64,000 nucleotides of DNA. Origin: Echinicola rosea. Lineage in GTDB: Bacteria; Bacteroidota; Bacteroidia; Cytophagales; Cyclobacteriaceae. Made by a program: the position numbers and the translations under genes. The notes under the pieces were generated by a model, which was not told the DNA's origin, made no database searches, and saw only the letters and a program-made list of their open reading frames with translations. Location of the stretch: contig NZ_CP040106.1 of NCBI RefSeq assembly GCF_005281475.1, positions 4,802,501 to 4,866,500 on the forward strand, in the 5' to 3' direction. Position 1 is the stretch's first letter, and every line of letters begins with the position of its first letter. This document shows, in pieces, positions 35,876 to 44,897 of this stretch.

Positions 35876-36548
35876 TTAACTTTGGGTTTTAGGTTATCAA
35901 TTAACTCTCAGGCCCTTGTACAAAATCGACCATTTTTTTAAACGACCGATTTTTCCAAAAATCCTGTTATAAAGCTAAACCCTTTTAGTATAAAAGCAAA
36001 GTCGATTTAGTCCTACGTAGTCTTACTAAATTTTTGGTTCATAAAAATAACGTCCAAATACGGACAGAAAAAAACCTTTGAAATACCTTAAAATTCAATT
36101 CGTATAGTTAGTCCAGATGTACAATTTCATCTATTTAAAATAATAAAACATAAACCATCAACTTTATACATCAGATTATCGCATTGGTTAAAAAAATATT
36201 TAAAAATCACTTGTTTCATTAAAAATGAGTAAAATCAGACCATCTAATAGGATTTTTTTGCTTAAAAAAAGTTAAAAAACTCAACCATACTAAGTAATTA
36301 AAAGACTAAAGAAATATTAGTTTCACTAAAAAATAATATTCTATAGATTTTAAATTTAAAAAAATCAAAAAAAGTCGACCATATTTACATCACCCAGTTT
36401 ATTAACCATTACATCATAAACACAAAATATACATAGGGGAAAGGTTGGGAAAATAATCATGGAGAGGTATCATAATAGGCTTAGGGAAACAACGACTAAA
36501 ACAATCCCAAAGCCCCCTTCAATGAAATCAAAATAGCCACTATAGTGG
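35876..36548. promoter_or_regulatory. Long AT-rich promoter region of PUL A
   Basis: No gene. It separates susC from the upstream LacI gene, both on the minus strand. It holds the 19-bp element (35971-35989) and an ATTTAGT...ACTAAAT inverted repeat (36005-36031) around a CTACGTAG palindrome. A third pair, ACTAA...TTAGT, is at 36305-36321. A CCACTATAGTGG hairpin (36537-36548) abuts the lacI-type stop codon. No exact TAnnTTTG box was found on the minus strand near susC. Confidence 0.55.
35971..35989. promoter_or_regulatory. Candidate operator, copy 2
   Basis: Same 19 bases as 30612-30630, located 96-114 bp before the susC ATG. The two copies lie at similar distances from their genes and both sit in PUL A. 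Confidence 0.65.
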
Positions 36549-37583
36549 TTACTTCTTGGATCTATTGGTGGACTCCCTTTCTTTTAGTGACGCTTGCAAG
36601 ACGATTTTATTGGCTTCCCTTTCTCCTTGAGGGGTATTGATGGATTGGAGCATGGATTGGATAAGACTTCTGGCGATCTCCTCCTTTGGCTGAACGATAC
36701 TGGATACCGAAGGCGTATTGAATTTGAAGAACTCATTGTCATCAAAAGCAATCACAGCGAGATCGTCGGGAATCTTCTTCCCCATTTGCTTAATGACTTG
36801 CATTCCCTTCATGGCCAAATAATTGGTGGCAAAGAACACTGCTTCCAAATCCCCATTTGATTCAAAATATGCCGTCATGGCATCCTCTGTCTCTTTTGAC
36901 GAGTAAGTATCATAAGGAATTTCCAAAATTTGCTCATCAATTCCCTCTTTGTTACACATCTGGATATAGGCTTCCCTCCTGTCATGCATCTGTGACTGAT
37001 CGGAATCAATGGTCACAAAACCTATTTTTCTCAAACCATTTTCCAAGAACAAATCCAGCCCTTGCTTGGCTCCTTGGAAATTATCGATCACCACATAACT
37101 GCAATCCACCTCCGGCAGGTACCGGTCAAAAAGGATCAGTGGATTCCGGTCCCTGGAAAGCTCTGACAAAAAACCTGCGTCCATCCCCACTGGCGGGGTA
37201 AGGATATACCCGTCCACTTGCAAATCCCTAAACATACTGATCAGCCCCATGGTCTTAGCGGGATCATTGTTGGTACTGGAATAAATAATCTTGTACCCAT
37301 CCTTGAAGGCCCGATCTTCGATCATTTTTGCTATTGTTGCAAAAAAGGGATTGGAAATATCCTCCACCATAAAAACGATGATATTGGACTTCCCAGTCCT
37401 GAGACTCTTGGCCAATTGACTGGGTTGATAGCCGATTTTCTTCACATAGGCCTGCACCTTATCGATCAGCTTCTGACTGATCCTGTTTTCTTCGGCTTTG
37501 CCATTCAACACAAATGAAACGGTGGTAACTGAAATATTCAGCTCCTTCGCAATGGCTTTAATGGAATGTTTCTTTTTCTGCAT
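36549..37583 (-). CDS. LacI-family transcriptional regulator
   Basis: A 344-residue DNA-binding regulator. The N-terminal LacI helix-turn-helix is about residues 6-27 (SIKAIAKELNISVTTVSFVL), followed by the hinge YQPSQLAKSLRTGKS. The periplasmic-binding-protein-like sensor domain includes IVFMVEDISNPFF and DLAVIAFDDNEFFKF. It stands directly upstream of the susC gene of PUL A in the same direction, so it is the obvious candidate regulator of that locus, responding to a sugar such as mannose. Most LacI proteins repress, but some relatives activate. Start ATG 37583, with a -7 box at 37645. Confidence 0.92.
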   Translation of the reverse strand: MQKKKHSIKAIAKELNISVTTVSFVLNGKAEENRISQKLIDKVQAYVKKIGYQPSQLAKSLRTGKSNIIVFMVEDISNPFFATIAKMIEDRAFKDGYKIIYSSTNNDPAKTMGLISMFRDLQVDGYILTPPVGMDAGFLSELSRDRNPLILFDRYLPEVDCSYVVIDNFQGAKQGLDLFLENGLRKIGFVTIDSDQSQMHDRREAYIQMCNKEGIDEQILEIPYDTYSSKETEDAMTAYFESNGDLEAVFFATNYLAMKGMQVIKQMGKKIPDDLAVIAFDDNEFFKFNTPSVSSIVQPKEEIARSLIQSMLQSINTPQGEREANKIVLQASLKERESTNRSKK

Positions 37584-37644
37584 TCTTAATGGTTATACGA
37601 AAACTACCTCCCTGCTTCTAGGGAAAATAAAATCCAAGAAACGC

Positions 37645-37652
37645 CAAATATA
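37645..37652 (-). promoter_or_regulatory. -7 promoter box of the LacI-type gene
   Basis: TATATTTG on the minus strand is an exact TAnnTTTG match, 62 bp before the ATG at 37583. It lies inside an AACGCCA/TGGCGTT hairpin (37640-37667), which may be a binding site for the regulator itself or a terminator for plus-strand transcripts. Confidence 0.45.
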
Positions 37653-37792
37653 ATTGATTCTGGCGTTTTTATTGCGATCACTTATCTGAGAGTTGATCGA
37701 AAATGGTTAATTGGGAGATTTTGGATAAAAGAGAATGGAATATAAGGTTTTCATTAGTTTGATGAAAATTTTCAGGAAGATTTCACCCAACT

Positions 37793-37827
37793 AAAAAAAG
37801 GTTGCCCTATTTCTAGGACAACCTTTT
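37793..37827 (-). terminator. Intrinsic terminator after susD of PUL B
   Basis: AAAGGTTGCCCTA (37797-37809) pairs with TAGGACAACCTTT (37814-37826), one mismatch. On the minus strand a T-run follows (TTTTTTT). It lies 32 bp after the stop at 37859. Confidence 0.85.
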
Positions 37828-37858
37828 GAATATATTAAATATATGAAAACTGATACAT

Positions 37859-39463
37859 TTAGTTCCCTGGATCCCACCAGGTAGTGGTCGTCCAAGTATT
37901 TCCCCCCATATTTGAAATCGCATCGTTCAGGTTTTGAGGATTGGTGGTCCCTTCTGATGAAGGGTAAATCTGTCTTCGTGGAATTTCACCATTGGAGAAG
38001 TTTCCGGTATAATTTACCGGGGTAAGCACCGGGTACCCGGAACGCTTCCAGTTGTTCCATGACTCCACAAAATTGGCCAGCAGTCCAGTAGTGGCCCATA
38101 TTTGCTCGTTGATCATCATCATGGCACTTTCTGTGGAGCTCATATCCAATGGATTGGCCGCTACATAGGCACTTGCATCACTACTGGAAACAGCCCCACC
38201 ACCGAACTTGCCAATGGTGGTCATGGCTCCCAGCACTCCGTTTTCATAATGCTCGGCCGCCGTTCCCGGCACACTGTATCCTCTCAGGGCCGCTTCGGCA
38301 AGCAAAAGCTGCACCTCTGCATACGTCAAGAAGAAAATAGGGGCATCCCTGTCACGGTAGATTCCAGTTGGTCTGGAATATTGCCCGATAGGGGCCACAT
38401 CACCACCTGTACCTGTGCTACCGGGATAGTTTGGCTCGGTGGTAATGTCGGTGGACCCGCCTCTAAGGTCGTATCCATTGGGCATTCCGATCTGATCAGC
38501 GGGATCATTGTTTCCTACTACATTTCCGTTCCTGTTGGCTGTCAATCCTGCTGGTGGCACTTCTGCGATTACAGGCAATCGAGGATCGTCCGAAGCTTGG
38601 AGAAAATCGATCATGGTCTTTGACCAGCGTACTTCGTAGATATCATCCTGCACGTTCAAGGCATTTGCACTGGAATTTGAATAACCATTGTCCTGATCAG
38701 AAAACATCAAGGATTCATCCGCAGGAGAATCAAACACCCCTCCGGCCACTGCCTTTTCCACATAACTTTGTGCAGATGCAGGATCCACCTCTACCATTCG
38801 CATGGCCATTTTTAACATCAGCGAATAACCGAACTTTTTCCACATCGCTATATCTCCACCATAAATCACATCATTGGTGATCTCATCACTGCCCGTGCCC
38901 AAAGAATTGATCGCATTTTCGAGATCCGCCAACATGCTCATGTACACATCAGACTGTCCATCGTAACTAGGCTGGGTAAGGCCTTCTCCTCCCTGCAAGG
39001 CCTCGCTATAAGGAATGTCTCCATAAATATCCGTAACAAAGGACAAGGTCATCACCTTCATGATATCTCCCGCCGCAACAAGATTGGTCAAGCCTTTTTC
39101 CATCGCCAACTGTTGCATCTGATTGATCCTGGAAGAAGCTTCATAACCTAAGTTCCAGACCCCTTGGATATAATTATTGGTACTACCGGAAATGACGTAT
39201 TTATCGGCATTGGAGTAATAATTGGCGCCGCCGGTGGAGGTAGAAGCAAGCACTTGTACCCACATACTTTGAAACAAGATTGACCCCGTATAGCCGGTCA
39301 CCATATTCCCGTAGTTGTAAGATACTGTAGGCAAAATCAAGTTGGGATCAAATAGACCACCATCAGCCCTGTTGGGGTCAGTATTGATTTCTTCAAAATC
39401 TCCATCACAGCCGGTAAAAGCCACAAACAAGCCTACCAGCATTAAACTTATATATCTTTTCAT
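37859..39463 (-). CDS. SusD-like (SusD/RagB type 2) lipoprotein (PUL B)
   Basis: A 534-residue surface lipoprotein; lipobox FTGC with Cys19. The opening CDGDFEEINTDPNRADGGLFDPNLILP and GDIPYSEALQGG match the SusD-like_2 group rather than classic SusD. That group often pairs with SusC proteins for unknown or peptide-like substrates. The C-terminus carries NWKRSGYPVLTPV and a final TTTTWWDPGN. Its ATG lies 2 bp after the susC stop. No enzyme gene accompanies the pair. Confidence 0.88.
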   Translation of the reverse strand: MKRYISLMLVGLFVAFTGCDGDFEEINTDPNRADGGLFDPNLILPTVSYNYGNMVTGYTGSILFQSMWVQVLASTSTGGANYYSNADKYVISGSTNNYIQGVWNLGYEASSRINQMQQLAMEKGLTNLVAAGDIMKVMTLSFVTDIYGDIPYSEALQGGEGLTQPSYDGQSDVYMSMLADLENAINSLGTGSDEITNDVIYGGDIAMWKKFGYSLMLKMAMRMVEVDPASAQSYVEKAVAGGVFDSPADESLMFSDQDNGYSNSSANALNVQDDIYEVRWSKTMIDFLQASDDPRLPVIAEVPPAGLTANRNGNVVGNNDPADQIGMPNGYDLRGGSTDITTEPNYPGSTGTGGDVAPIGQYSRPTGIYRDRDAPIFFLTYAEVQLLLAEAALRGYSVPGTAAEHYENGVLGAMTTIGKFGGGAVSSSDASAYVAANPLDMSSTESAMMMINEQIWATTGLLANFVESWNNWKRSGYPVLTPVNYTGNFSNGEIPRRQIYPSSEGTTNPQNLNDAISNMGGNTWTTTTWWDPGN

Positions 39464-39465
39464 GA

Positions 39466-42400
39466 TCAGTTCAATTTAAAGTTAAGGTTAAACCCATAAG
39501 ACCTGGTGCTCGGCAAGCTCGTTCCCTCGATACCGGTAAAGTTGATATTGGAACCAAAGGAAGCCTCCGGATCTATGTTCTCAGCATGCCGCATCAAAAT
39601 CGCCAAGTTTCTTGCAACTAACGACACATTCAAGCCTTTAATTACCGGTGTATTGGCAAACCATTTTTCAGGCATCGAATAGCCAAGGGTCAATTGCCGT
39701 AATTTGATAAAATCACCATCCACCACACTGGTGCTGGTCACATTTTGGGCCAAGGCTTTATAGTAATCCTCTGCAGTAGCGGTGCTTCCATCAGTGGTCA
39801 CACCACCTTCTCTTCCCTCCAGGGTCCTTTGGTGAAGCCCTCTCCAAGTGGAATAATATTCCGTGGCGGAAAGCACTTTATTTCCAAAACTATAATCAAT
39901 CAGGAAGGAGAATGAAATGCCGTTATAGGTCAACGTATTGTTCCACCCTCCATAGAATGTAGGCAATACAGATCCCCAATTTTTCAATTCTCCTTGTACA
40001 GGTAAGCCCGAATCATCCACCATTACGCTGCCATCTTCGTTATAGGCATAGTCAAATGCCCTGATCTGTGGGCCGGATTCTCCTACCACAAAAGCAGTTA
40101 CAGCATTTCCCAAGGTCGCCCTGTTTTGGCCCAAAGTGATAGGATTATTGTCCGGGCCGGTACTGAGCACTTCATTTTTTACACTGGTCATGTTTACTGA
40201 AGTATTCCAAGAAAACTTCGATGTCTGTACCGGTATCCCTGAGACCAGTACTTCAAGTCCTTTGTTTGACACCGAACCGGTGGCCACCACACCACTATTA
40301 AAACCAGAAGTAATGCTATAGGTAGCATTCATAATCTCATCATGGGTGGTCTTGGTAAAGTAGGCGACATCAAAGCTCAATCGGTTTTTAAAGAAACTCA
40401 GGTCAACGCCAAGTTCCACTTCATCCGTTGTAAACGGCTTCAAATCCTGGTTTGGTATGGATAGCGGCGCAGACCCTGCCGGAATGCCGTTAAAGGGGTT
40501 TTCAGAACTATAATAGAATTGTGTTTGGTAAGCCTGCGTAGGCTCACCACTGGTCACGGCGTAGGATGCCCGAAACTTACCAAAATCCATCGCATCGATG
40601 TTCAACAAGCGATCAAAAACAAACGCCAAGGTCACCGATGGTGAAAAGATGCTGTTGTTTTCAGGATTCAGCGTACTGTACACATCATACCGGCCCGTCG
40701 TGGTCAAGGTCAAGAAGTCCTTATACCCAAAGCCCAATGAATAATAGGCAGAGTGCACTTCACGTTCTTCATACTGGAGGGTGTTATTGTTCCTGTTGAA
40801 TATCTCAGTATTGAACGGTGAGTACAAATAAGGCAAAACAAACCTGCTACCGCTCAATCCAATGGATTCGAATTTGTTTTTTCTCATATTCACCCCAGCC
40901 AAGGCATCCAATTCAATGTCTTCGGTCAGGTCCACTACAGCACCCAGAATACCGTCAATATTGAGTTCAGAACGTGTGGACTGGCCGCGGTTATTAAGTG
41001 CTCCTTGTAGGTCTGCCGTATAGGCCAAACCGTAGGGCTCCACGGTATTCACTTTATCATTGGATACATCATTGCCTAATCGGACCATCGCATAGATCTC
41101 AGGGGTAAAGCTATACTTGGCCGACAAGGCGGAAATAGTCCGGTTTCTTTCCAGATCATTAATGCCTTTTTCGGTAATAAAATATGGATTGGTCACGTAA
41201 ATATCGTCACTGAAAACCGTTTCTGCCCCAGTATCAGGATTAAAACCAGGAGCAAAGATGTTGTGGTCGATATTGGGTGCCAAGAACAGGAAGTTGTTCG
41301 GGTTTCTTGGTCCATCACTTAGGAAAGGAATATTGGTCGATAACTGGTTAACATAGTTTACCATAGCGGTCACGTTCAGCTTATCGGTAATATTCTGATC
41401 CACATTTAGGTTGATCGTCTTTCGGTCCATTCCACTATTCGGCACGATCGAATTGGCGTCAAGATTGGAAAATGAAAGCCTGAATGAGCCGTCATCGCCC
41501 AGTCCCTTGGACACGGATACAGTATTGGTGAAGTTGGTACCGGTTCTATAAAAATCGATGTAGTTTTCACTGGCGGGTGAATACGGGTAATTATTGCCAT
41601 CAAAGCCAATCACTTGGCTCCCGTCCATCATGGCTCCCCAAGCAAGACGTCCGGTAGTCTGTGCATCTGACGCCGTGGTTGGCTTTTGGCCACCGGTTCC
41701 CTGTCCGTAAACATCTTGGAAATCGGTAAAGTCCACTGCTTGTTCGGCCATAAAGTTCATCGTATAGTTCAGCGTCCAATCCCCTCCTTTTTTACCCGCT
41801 TTAGTGGTAATTAGGATCACACCGTTAGAGGCCCTGGAGCCGTACAGCGCCGAGGCGGCCTGTCCTTTCAATACCGTCATCGACTCAATGTCATCGGGGC
41901 TTAGGTTACCGATGCCGTCACCATTATCGCTACCGCCCCATTGACCGGCAGATCCCCGCTGTGTATTGTCCATCGGGATACCATTGATCACATAAAGTGG
42001 CGATCCGGTACCACTGATACTGGGTAGTCCCCTGAGGGTGATTTTGGAGGTTCCTCCCGGACCACTGCTGGTGCCCTTCACGACCAGACCGGCCACCCGG
42101 CCGGCCAAGGAGTTGGCCACGTTTGTTTCCCGTGCTTGGTCCAAGGCTTCACTGCCCACTTCCGTAACCGAGTAGCCCAGCTTTTCTTTTTCTTTACTGA
42201 TCCCGAGAGCGGTCACTACCACCTCTCCAAGTTCTTCGGCATCTTGAGAAAGCGCTATATCAATAGTGCTTTTGCCTTTGACAGCCATTTCCTGGCTGGT
42301 ATAACCTATAAATGAATACACCAAAGAAGCATTCTCCGGTATATTGGTTAAGGTATATTTTCCGTCCAAATCTGTCGAGGTACCCGTGGTGGTACCTTTG

Positions 42401-42564
42401 ATAAAGACATTTACGCCCGGAATGGGCTCACCACTATCTGCATCGGTCACCGTACCAGAAACGGTCTTGGCCTGGGATGCATTTGTAATTGATTGGTTTT
42501 GGGCCATTATCGACTGCCCTCCAACCAACACCATGAAAAACATGGCAAGTAGAATTTTTCTCAT
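39466..42564 (-). CDS. SusC/RagA-type TonB-dependent transporter (PUL B)
   Basis: Outer-membrane importer of 1032 residues from ATG 42564 (MRKILLAMFFMV); a GTG 33 bases upstream is less likely because the signal peptide begins at the ATG. The signal (about 1-22, ending IMAQ) is followed by a carboxypeptidase-like domain (VSGTVTDADSGEPIPGVNVF). The plug has GEVVVTALGISKEKEKLGYSV and ALYGSRASNGVILITTKAG. Barrel segments end in the typical aromatic-polar strand FNLNFKLN. No STN domain is present and no regulator is adjacent, so its control is unknown. Confidence 0.92.
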   Translation of the reverse strand: MRKILLAMFFMVLVGGQSIMAQNQSITNASQAKTVSGTVTDADSGEPIPGVNVFIKGTTTGTSTDLDGKYTLTNIPENASLVYSFIGYTSQEMAVKGKSTIDIALSQDAEELGEVVVTALGISKEKEKLGYSVTEVGSEALDQARETNVANSLAGRVAGLVVKGTSSGPGGTSKITLRGLPSISGTGSPLYVINGIPMDNTQRGSAGQWGGSDNGDGIGNLSPDDIESMTVLKGQAASALYGSRASNGVILITTKAGKKGGDWTLNYTMNFMAEQAVDFTDFQDVYGQGTGGQKPTTASDAQTTGRLAWGAMMDGSQVIGFDGNNYPYSPASENYIDFYRTGTNFTNTVSVSKGLGDDGSFRLSFSNLDANSIVPNSGMDRKTINLNVDQNITDKLNVTAMVNYVNQLSTNIPFLSDGPRNPNNFLFLAPNIDHNIFAPGFNPDTGAETVFSDDIYVTNPYFITEKGINDLERNRTISALSAKYSFTPEIYAMVRLGNDVSNDKVNTVEPYGLAYTADLQGALNNRGQSTRSELNIDGILGAVVDLTEDIELDALAGVNMRKNKFESIGLSGSRFVLPYLYSPFNTEIFNRNNNTLQYEEREVHSAYYSLGFGYKDFLTLTTTGRYDVYSTLNPENNSIFSPSVTLAFVFDRLLNIDAMDFGKFRASYAVTSGEPTQAYQTQFYYSSENPFNGIPAGSAPLSIPNQDLKPFTTDEVELGVDLSFFKNRLSFDVAYFTKTTHDEIMNATYSITSGFNSGVVATGSVSNKGLEVLVSGIPVQTSKFSWNTSVNMTSVKNEVLSTGPDNNPITLGQNRATLGNAVTAFVVGESGPQIRAFDYAYNEDGSVMVDDSGLPVQGELKNWGSVLPTFYGGWNNTLTYNGISFSFLIDYSFGNKVLSATEYYSTWRGLHQRTLEGREGGVTTDGSTATAEDYYKALAQNVTSTSVVDGDFIKLRQLTLGYSMPEKWFANTPVIKGLNVSLVARNLAILMRHAENIDPEASFGSNINFTGIEGTSLPSTRSYGFNLNFKLN

Positions 42565-43120
42565 ACGAAAACAGGGTTTTAGGTAAGGATTAAGCACTTT
42601 AATTAACTTAGAAATCTCATATTATGGCAAAACAAAAAAACGCATTACCACAAAACTCGATCACCTCGACATCAATACTTCAACACCACCAATAAAGTTA
42701 TTACAAACGGATAAATACCAGTTTATACCCGATTATAACCTTTATAAACGGTCATTGAATTGCCTTTACTAAAGATAGGAAATTGAAAACAAATTCAAAA
42801 TAGACATTTGTTTTTTTTGATTTCAATAACATAAAAAACCATTTTTTAATATATTTAAAACATATTTCTTGCATTTTTTACATTAATAATAAAATATAAA
42901 ACTATTTTTTTGTTCAACTAGCTTCAAAAAATAGATTACAATCCGTGCTGATCACACCCTATTATTAAAAATTCCCCTAAAAAAAACTATAAAACCATTT
43001 AGCAATATTCTTTTTTGCCATCAAATCAAATTGGAACGGTTTTAGCTTCTGCTTCTCTAGCATACGATTAACCCCGTATCACACAACCAACCTATTATTA
43101 ATTTATTAACTACAGAAGAC
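42565..43120. other. AT-rich divergent intergenic region
   Basis: No gene is supported. The region serves as the upstream region of PUL B (minus) and of the DUF6600-like gene (plus). Long A and T tracts fill 42780-43000. No exact TAnnTTTG box was found on either strand. Confidence 0.45.
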
Positions 43121-44461
43121 ATGGATAATAGAAGAAACTTAAAATGGATAGGTGTATCGCTGTTGTTATGGTTGGTGTTAGCGGTAAATACGAAGACAGC
43201 ACAAGCAGAAACTTCTTACGGTGTATCTTTCCAGGTGTTTTATGATGAACTCGCTCCTTACGGTGATTGGGTAAATGATCCCAGACACGGATATATCTGG
43301 TTGCCCTATGTTGACCGTGATTTTCACCCATATGGATCAAATGGCCACTGGGCCATGACAGAATATGGCAATACTTGGGTATCATATTACGATTGGGGCT
43401 GGGCTCCTTTTCACTACGGAAGATGGCTATATGATGAGTATTATGGCTGGGCATGGGTTCCTGGCTATGAATGGGGACCAGCATGGGTCAACTGGAGAAC
43501 TGGTGGCGGCTATTATGGCTGGGCTCCTTTGGGACCTGGTGTATCCATCAATGTTTCGGTGGGCATACCAAGTTATCATTGGGTATTTGTACCTAGGACC
43601 CGTTTTATGAACAGGCACGTCTATCGATATTATGCGCCCAGGCGAAACATTGTAAACATATATCACAGAACCACGATCATAAATAACACGGTTGTTTACA
43701 ACAATAACCGATATGTATGTGGCCCTCACAGACGAGATATTGAACGATATAGCAGACGCTCTGTAGATGTATATAGAATTAACAACACCAGAAACGCAGG
43801 ACGTGCTGCTTTATCCAGATCCAGAAACACGCTAAGCGTGTACCGACCTGATTTAAGAACGGCCAGAAACGACAGGGGCGTCAGCGCTAAACCCAGAAAG
43901 GTTACTTCCCGAGAACAAGCCAGGTCAAGCCGATCAAACGTGAACCGCGGCCATTCAAGTTCTCGTTCAAACAGTGCTTCTCCTTCAAGGAGACAAGGCG
44001 AAAGATCCAATGAGAGGGCTGTAGTACCATCTAGCAGGTCGTCAAGTTCATCTTATAATATCAACAAAGGTAACGCTAGAGAGCGCACCACTACGAGAAC
44101 GCCCTCTAGAACAAGGAACTCACAGCGCGAAACGATAAATACTAACAGGAGTAGAAGTAATGCATATGAGCGGAAATCTGTAGGTACCAAAAGCCATGAG
44201 CAGCGCTCCCCCGAAAGATCAAAGGCACAGAGCAGGACCTCAAAACCTAGCCCAAGCAGGGAATCTGTAAGTAGGTCTTCAAACGCTCGAAGTCAATCCT
44301 CAAGGCCTACTGCTGCCCCATCGAGAAGTCAGCGTAATGCTGCTGCCAGCAGAGGAAGCTCCTCAAATGTGAGCAGGTCTTCAGGATCCACTTCCAAAAG
44401 CAGAAGCAGTTCAAGCAGCTCTTCAAGAGGTAGAAGTAGTCGTTCGAGAGGAAATAATTAA
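43121..44461 (+). CDS. Exported DUF6600-like protein with Ser/Arg-rich tail
   Basis: A 446-residue exported protein with a signal peptide (about 1-29, ending AQAE). The N-terminal domain (about 30-200) is rich in Trp, Tyr and Gly, with repeats such as YGDWVNDPRHGYIWLP, YDWGWAPFHYGRW and YYGWAWVPGYEWGPAW. This matches what I recall of DUF6600. A variable linker follows. From about residue 225 to the end the protein is low complexity, dominated by Ser, Arg and Asn (SSSSSRGRSSRSRGNN). The tail is strongly basic and could bind polyanions such as polysaccharide, DNA or LPS. Function is unknown. A terminator follows the stop. Confidence 0.75.
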   Translation: MDNRRNLKWIGVSLLLWLVLAVNTKTAQAETSYGVSFQVFYDELAPYGDWVNDPRHGYIWLPYVDRDFHPYGSNGHWAMTEYGNTWVSYYDWGWAPFHYGRWLYDEYYGWAWVPGYEWGPAWVNWRTGGGYYGWAPLGPGVSINVSVGIPSYHWVFVPRTRFMNRHVYRYYAPRRNIVNIYHRTTIINNTVVYNNNRYVCGPHRRDIERYSRRSVDVYRINNTRNAGRAALSRSRNTLSVYRPDLRTARNDRGVSAKPRKVTSREQARSSRSNVNRGHSSSRSNSASPSRRQGERSNERAVVPSSRSSSSSYNINKGNARERTTTRTPSRTRNSQRETINTNRSRSNAYERKSVGTKSHEQRSPERSKAQSRTSKPSPSRESVSRSSNARSQSSRPTAAPSRSQRNAAASRGSSSNVSRSSGSTSKSRSSSSSSSRGRSSRSRGNN

Positions 44462-44501
44462 CAAACAGCAATAGATTTTAATGTTAGGTGATAGATTACA
44501 G

Positions 44502-44534
44502 AAAAGCACAACTGGATGTCTGGTTGTGCTTTTT
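44502..44534 (+). terminator. Intrinsic terminator of the DUF6600-like gene
   Basis: AAAGCACAAC (44503-44512) pairs with GTTGTGCTTT (44523-44532), followed by a T-run. Confidence 0.85.
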
Positions 44535-44550
44535 CATCCCTACCAAAAAC

Positions 44551-44585
44551 AATTGCTTTGTACCTTGGAGCCCTTGGGGCGCAAT
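44551..44585 (-). repeat. Dispersed repeat, GCCAC/AAGGC family
   Basis: AATTGCTTTGTACCTTGGAG and the following CCCTTGGGGCGCAAT match 30907-30937 closely, both being the reverse orientation of the GCCACnAAG family. Confidence 0.55.
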
Positions 44586-44897
44586 ATTGCTTTCATCATA
44601 AACAAAGAAATTCCTCCCTCTCAGAAAATTTGGATTGATCATTTAAGAGCAGCCCATAAAGAAATAACTACCAGTATATTAACGAATTAACAACCAAAAC
44701 ACCAGGATTGCAAAAGAGCAATTTTAAACTGTCTTTACCATAAATGTTAAATTTTGGTAAAAAACACCCTAAAAAGGGCAAATAAGCCGAATAAATCGAT
44801 TAAATTAAATGCTGAATCTCGTGAAAGGGCTATTGAAAAATAAATAAACTCCCTATATTCACGTTTTTAATGACATAAACTTAAATAATTTAACACT

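Larger units (their letters stand above)
44462..44897. other. Intergenic region upstream of the Hc1-like gene
   Basis: It contains the terminator at 44502-44534 and a dispersed repeat at 44551-44585. An AT-rich leader follows and probably holds the promoter of the small histone-like gene. A 69-codon open frame at 44481-44690 runs through the terminator and repeat and is not credible. Confidence 0.55.

Noticed and set aside
43427..44010. Minus-strand frames opposite the DUF6600-like gene
   Set aside because: Shadows created by biased Trp/Tyr and Ser/Arg codons.
44481..44690. 69-codon plus-strand frame
   Set aside because: It contains the terminator and a dispersed repeat; no protein features.
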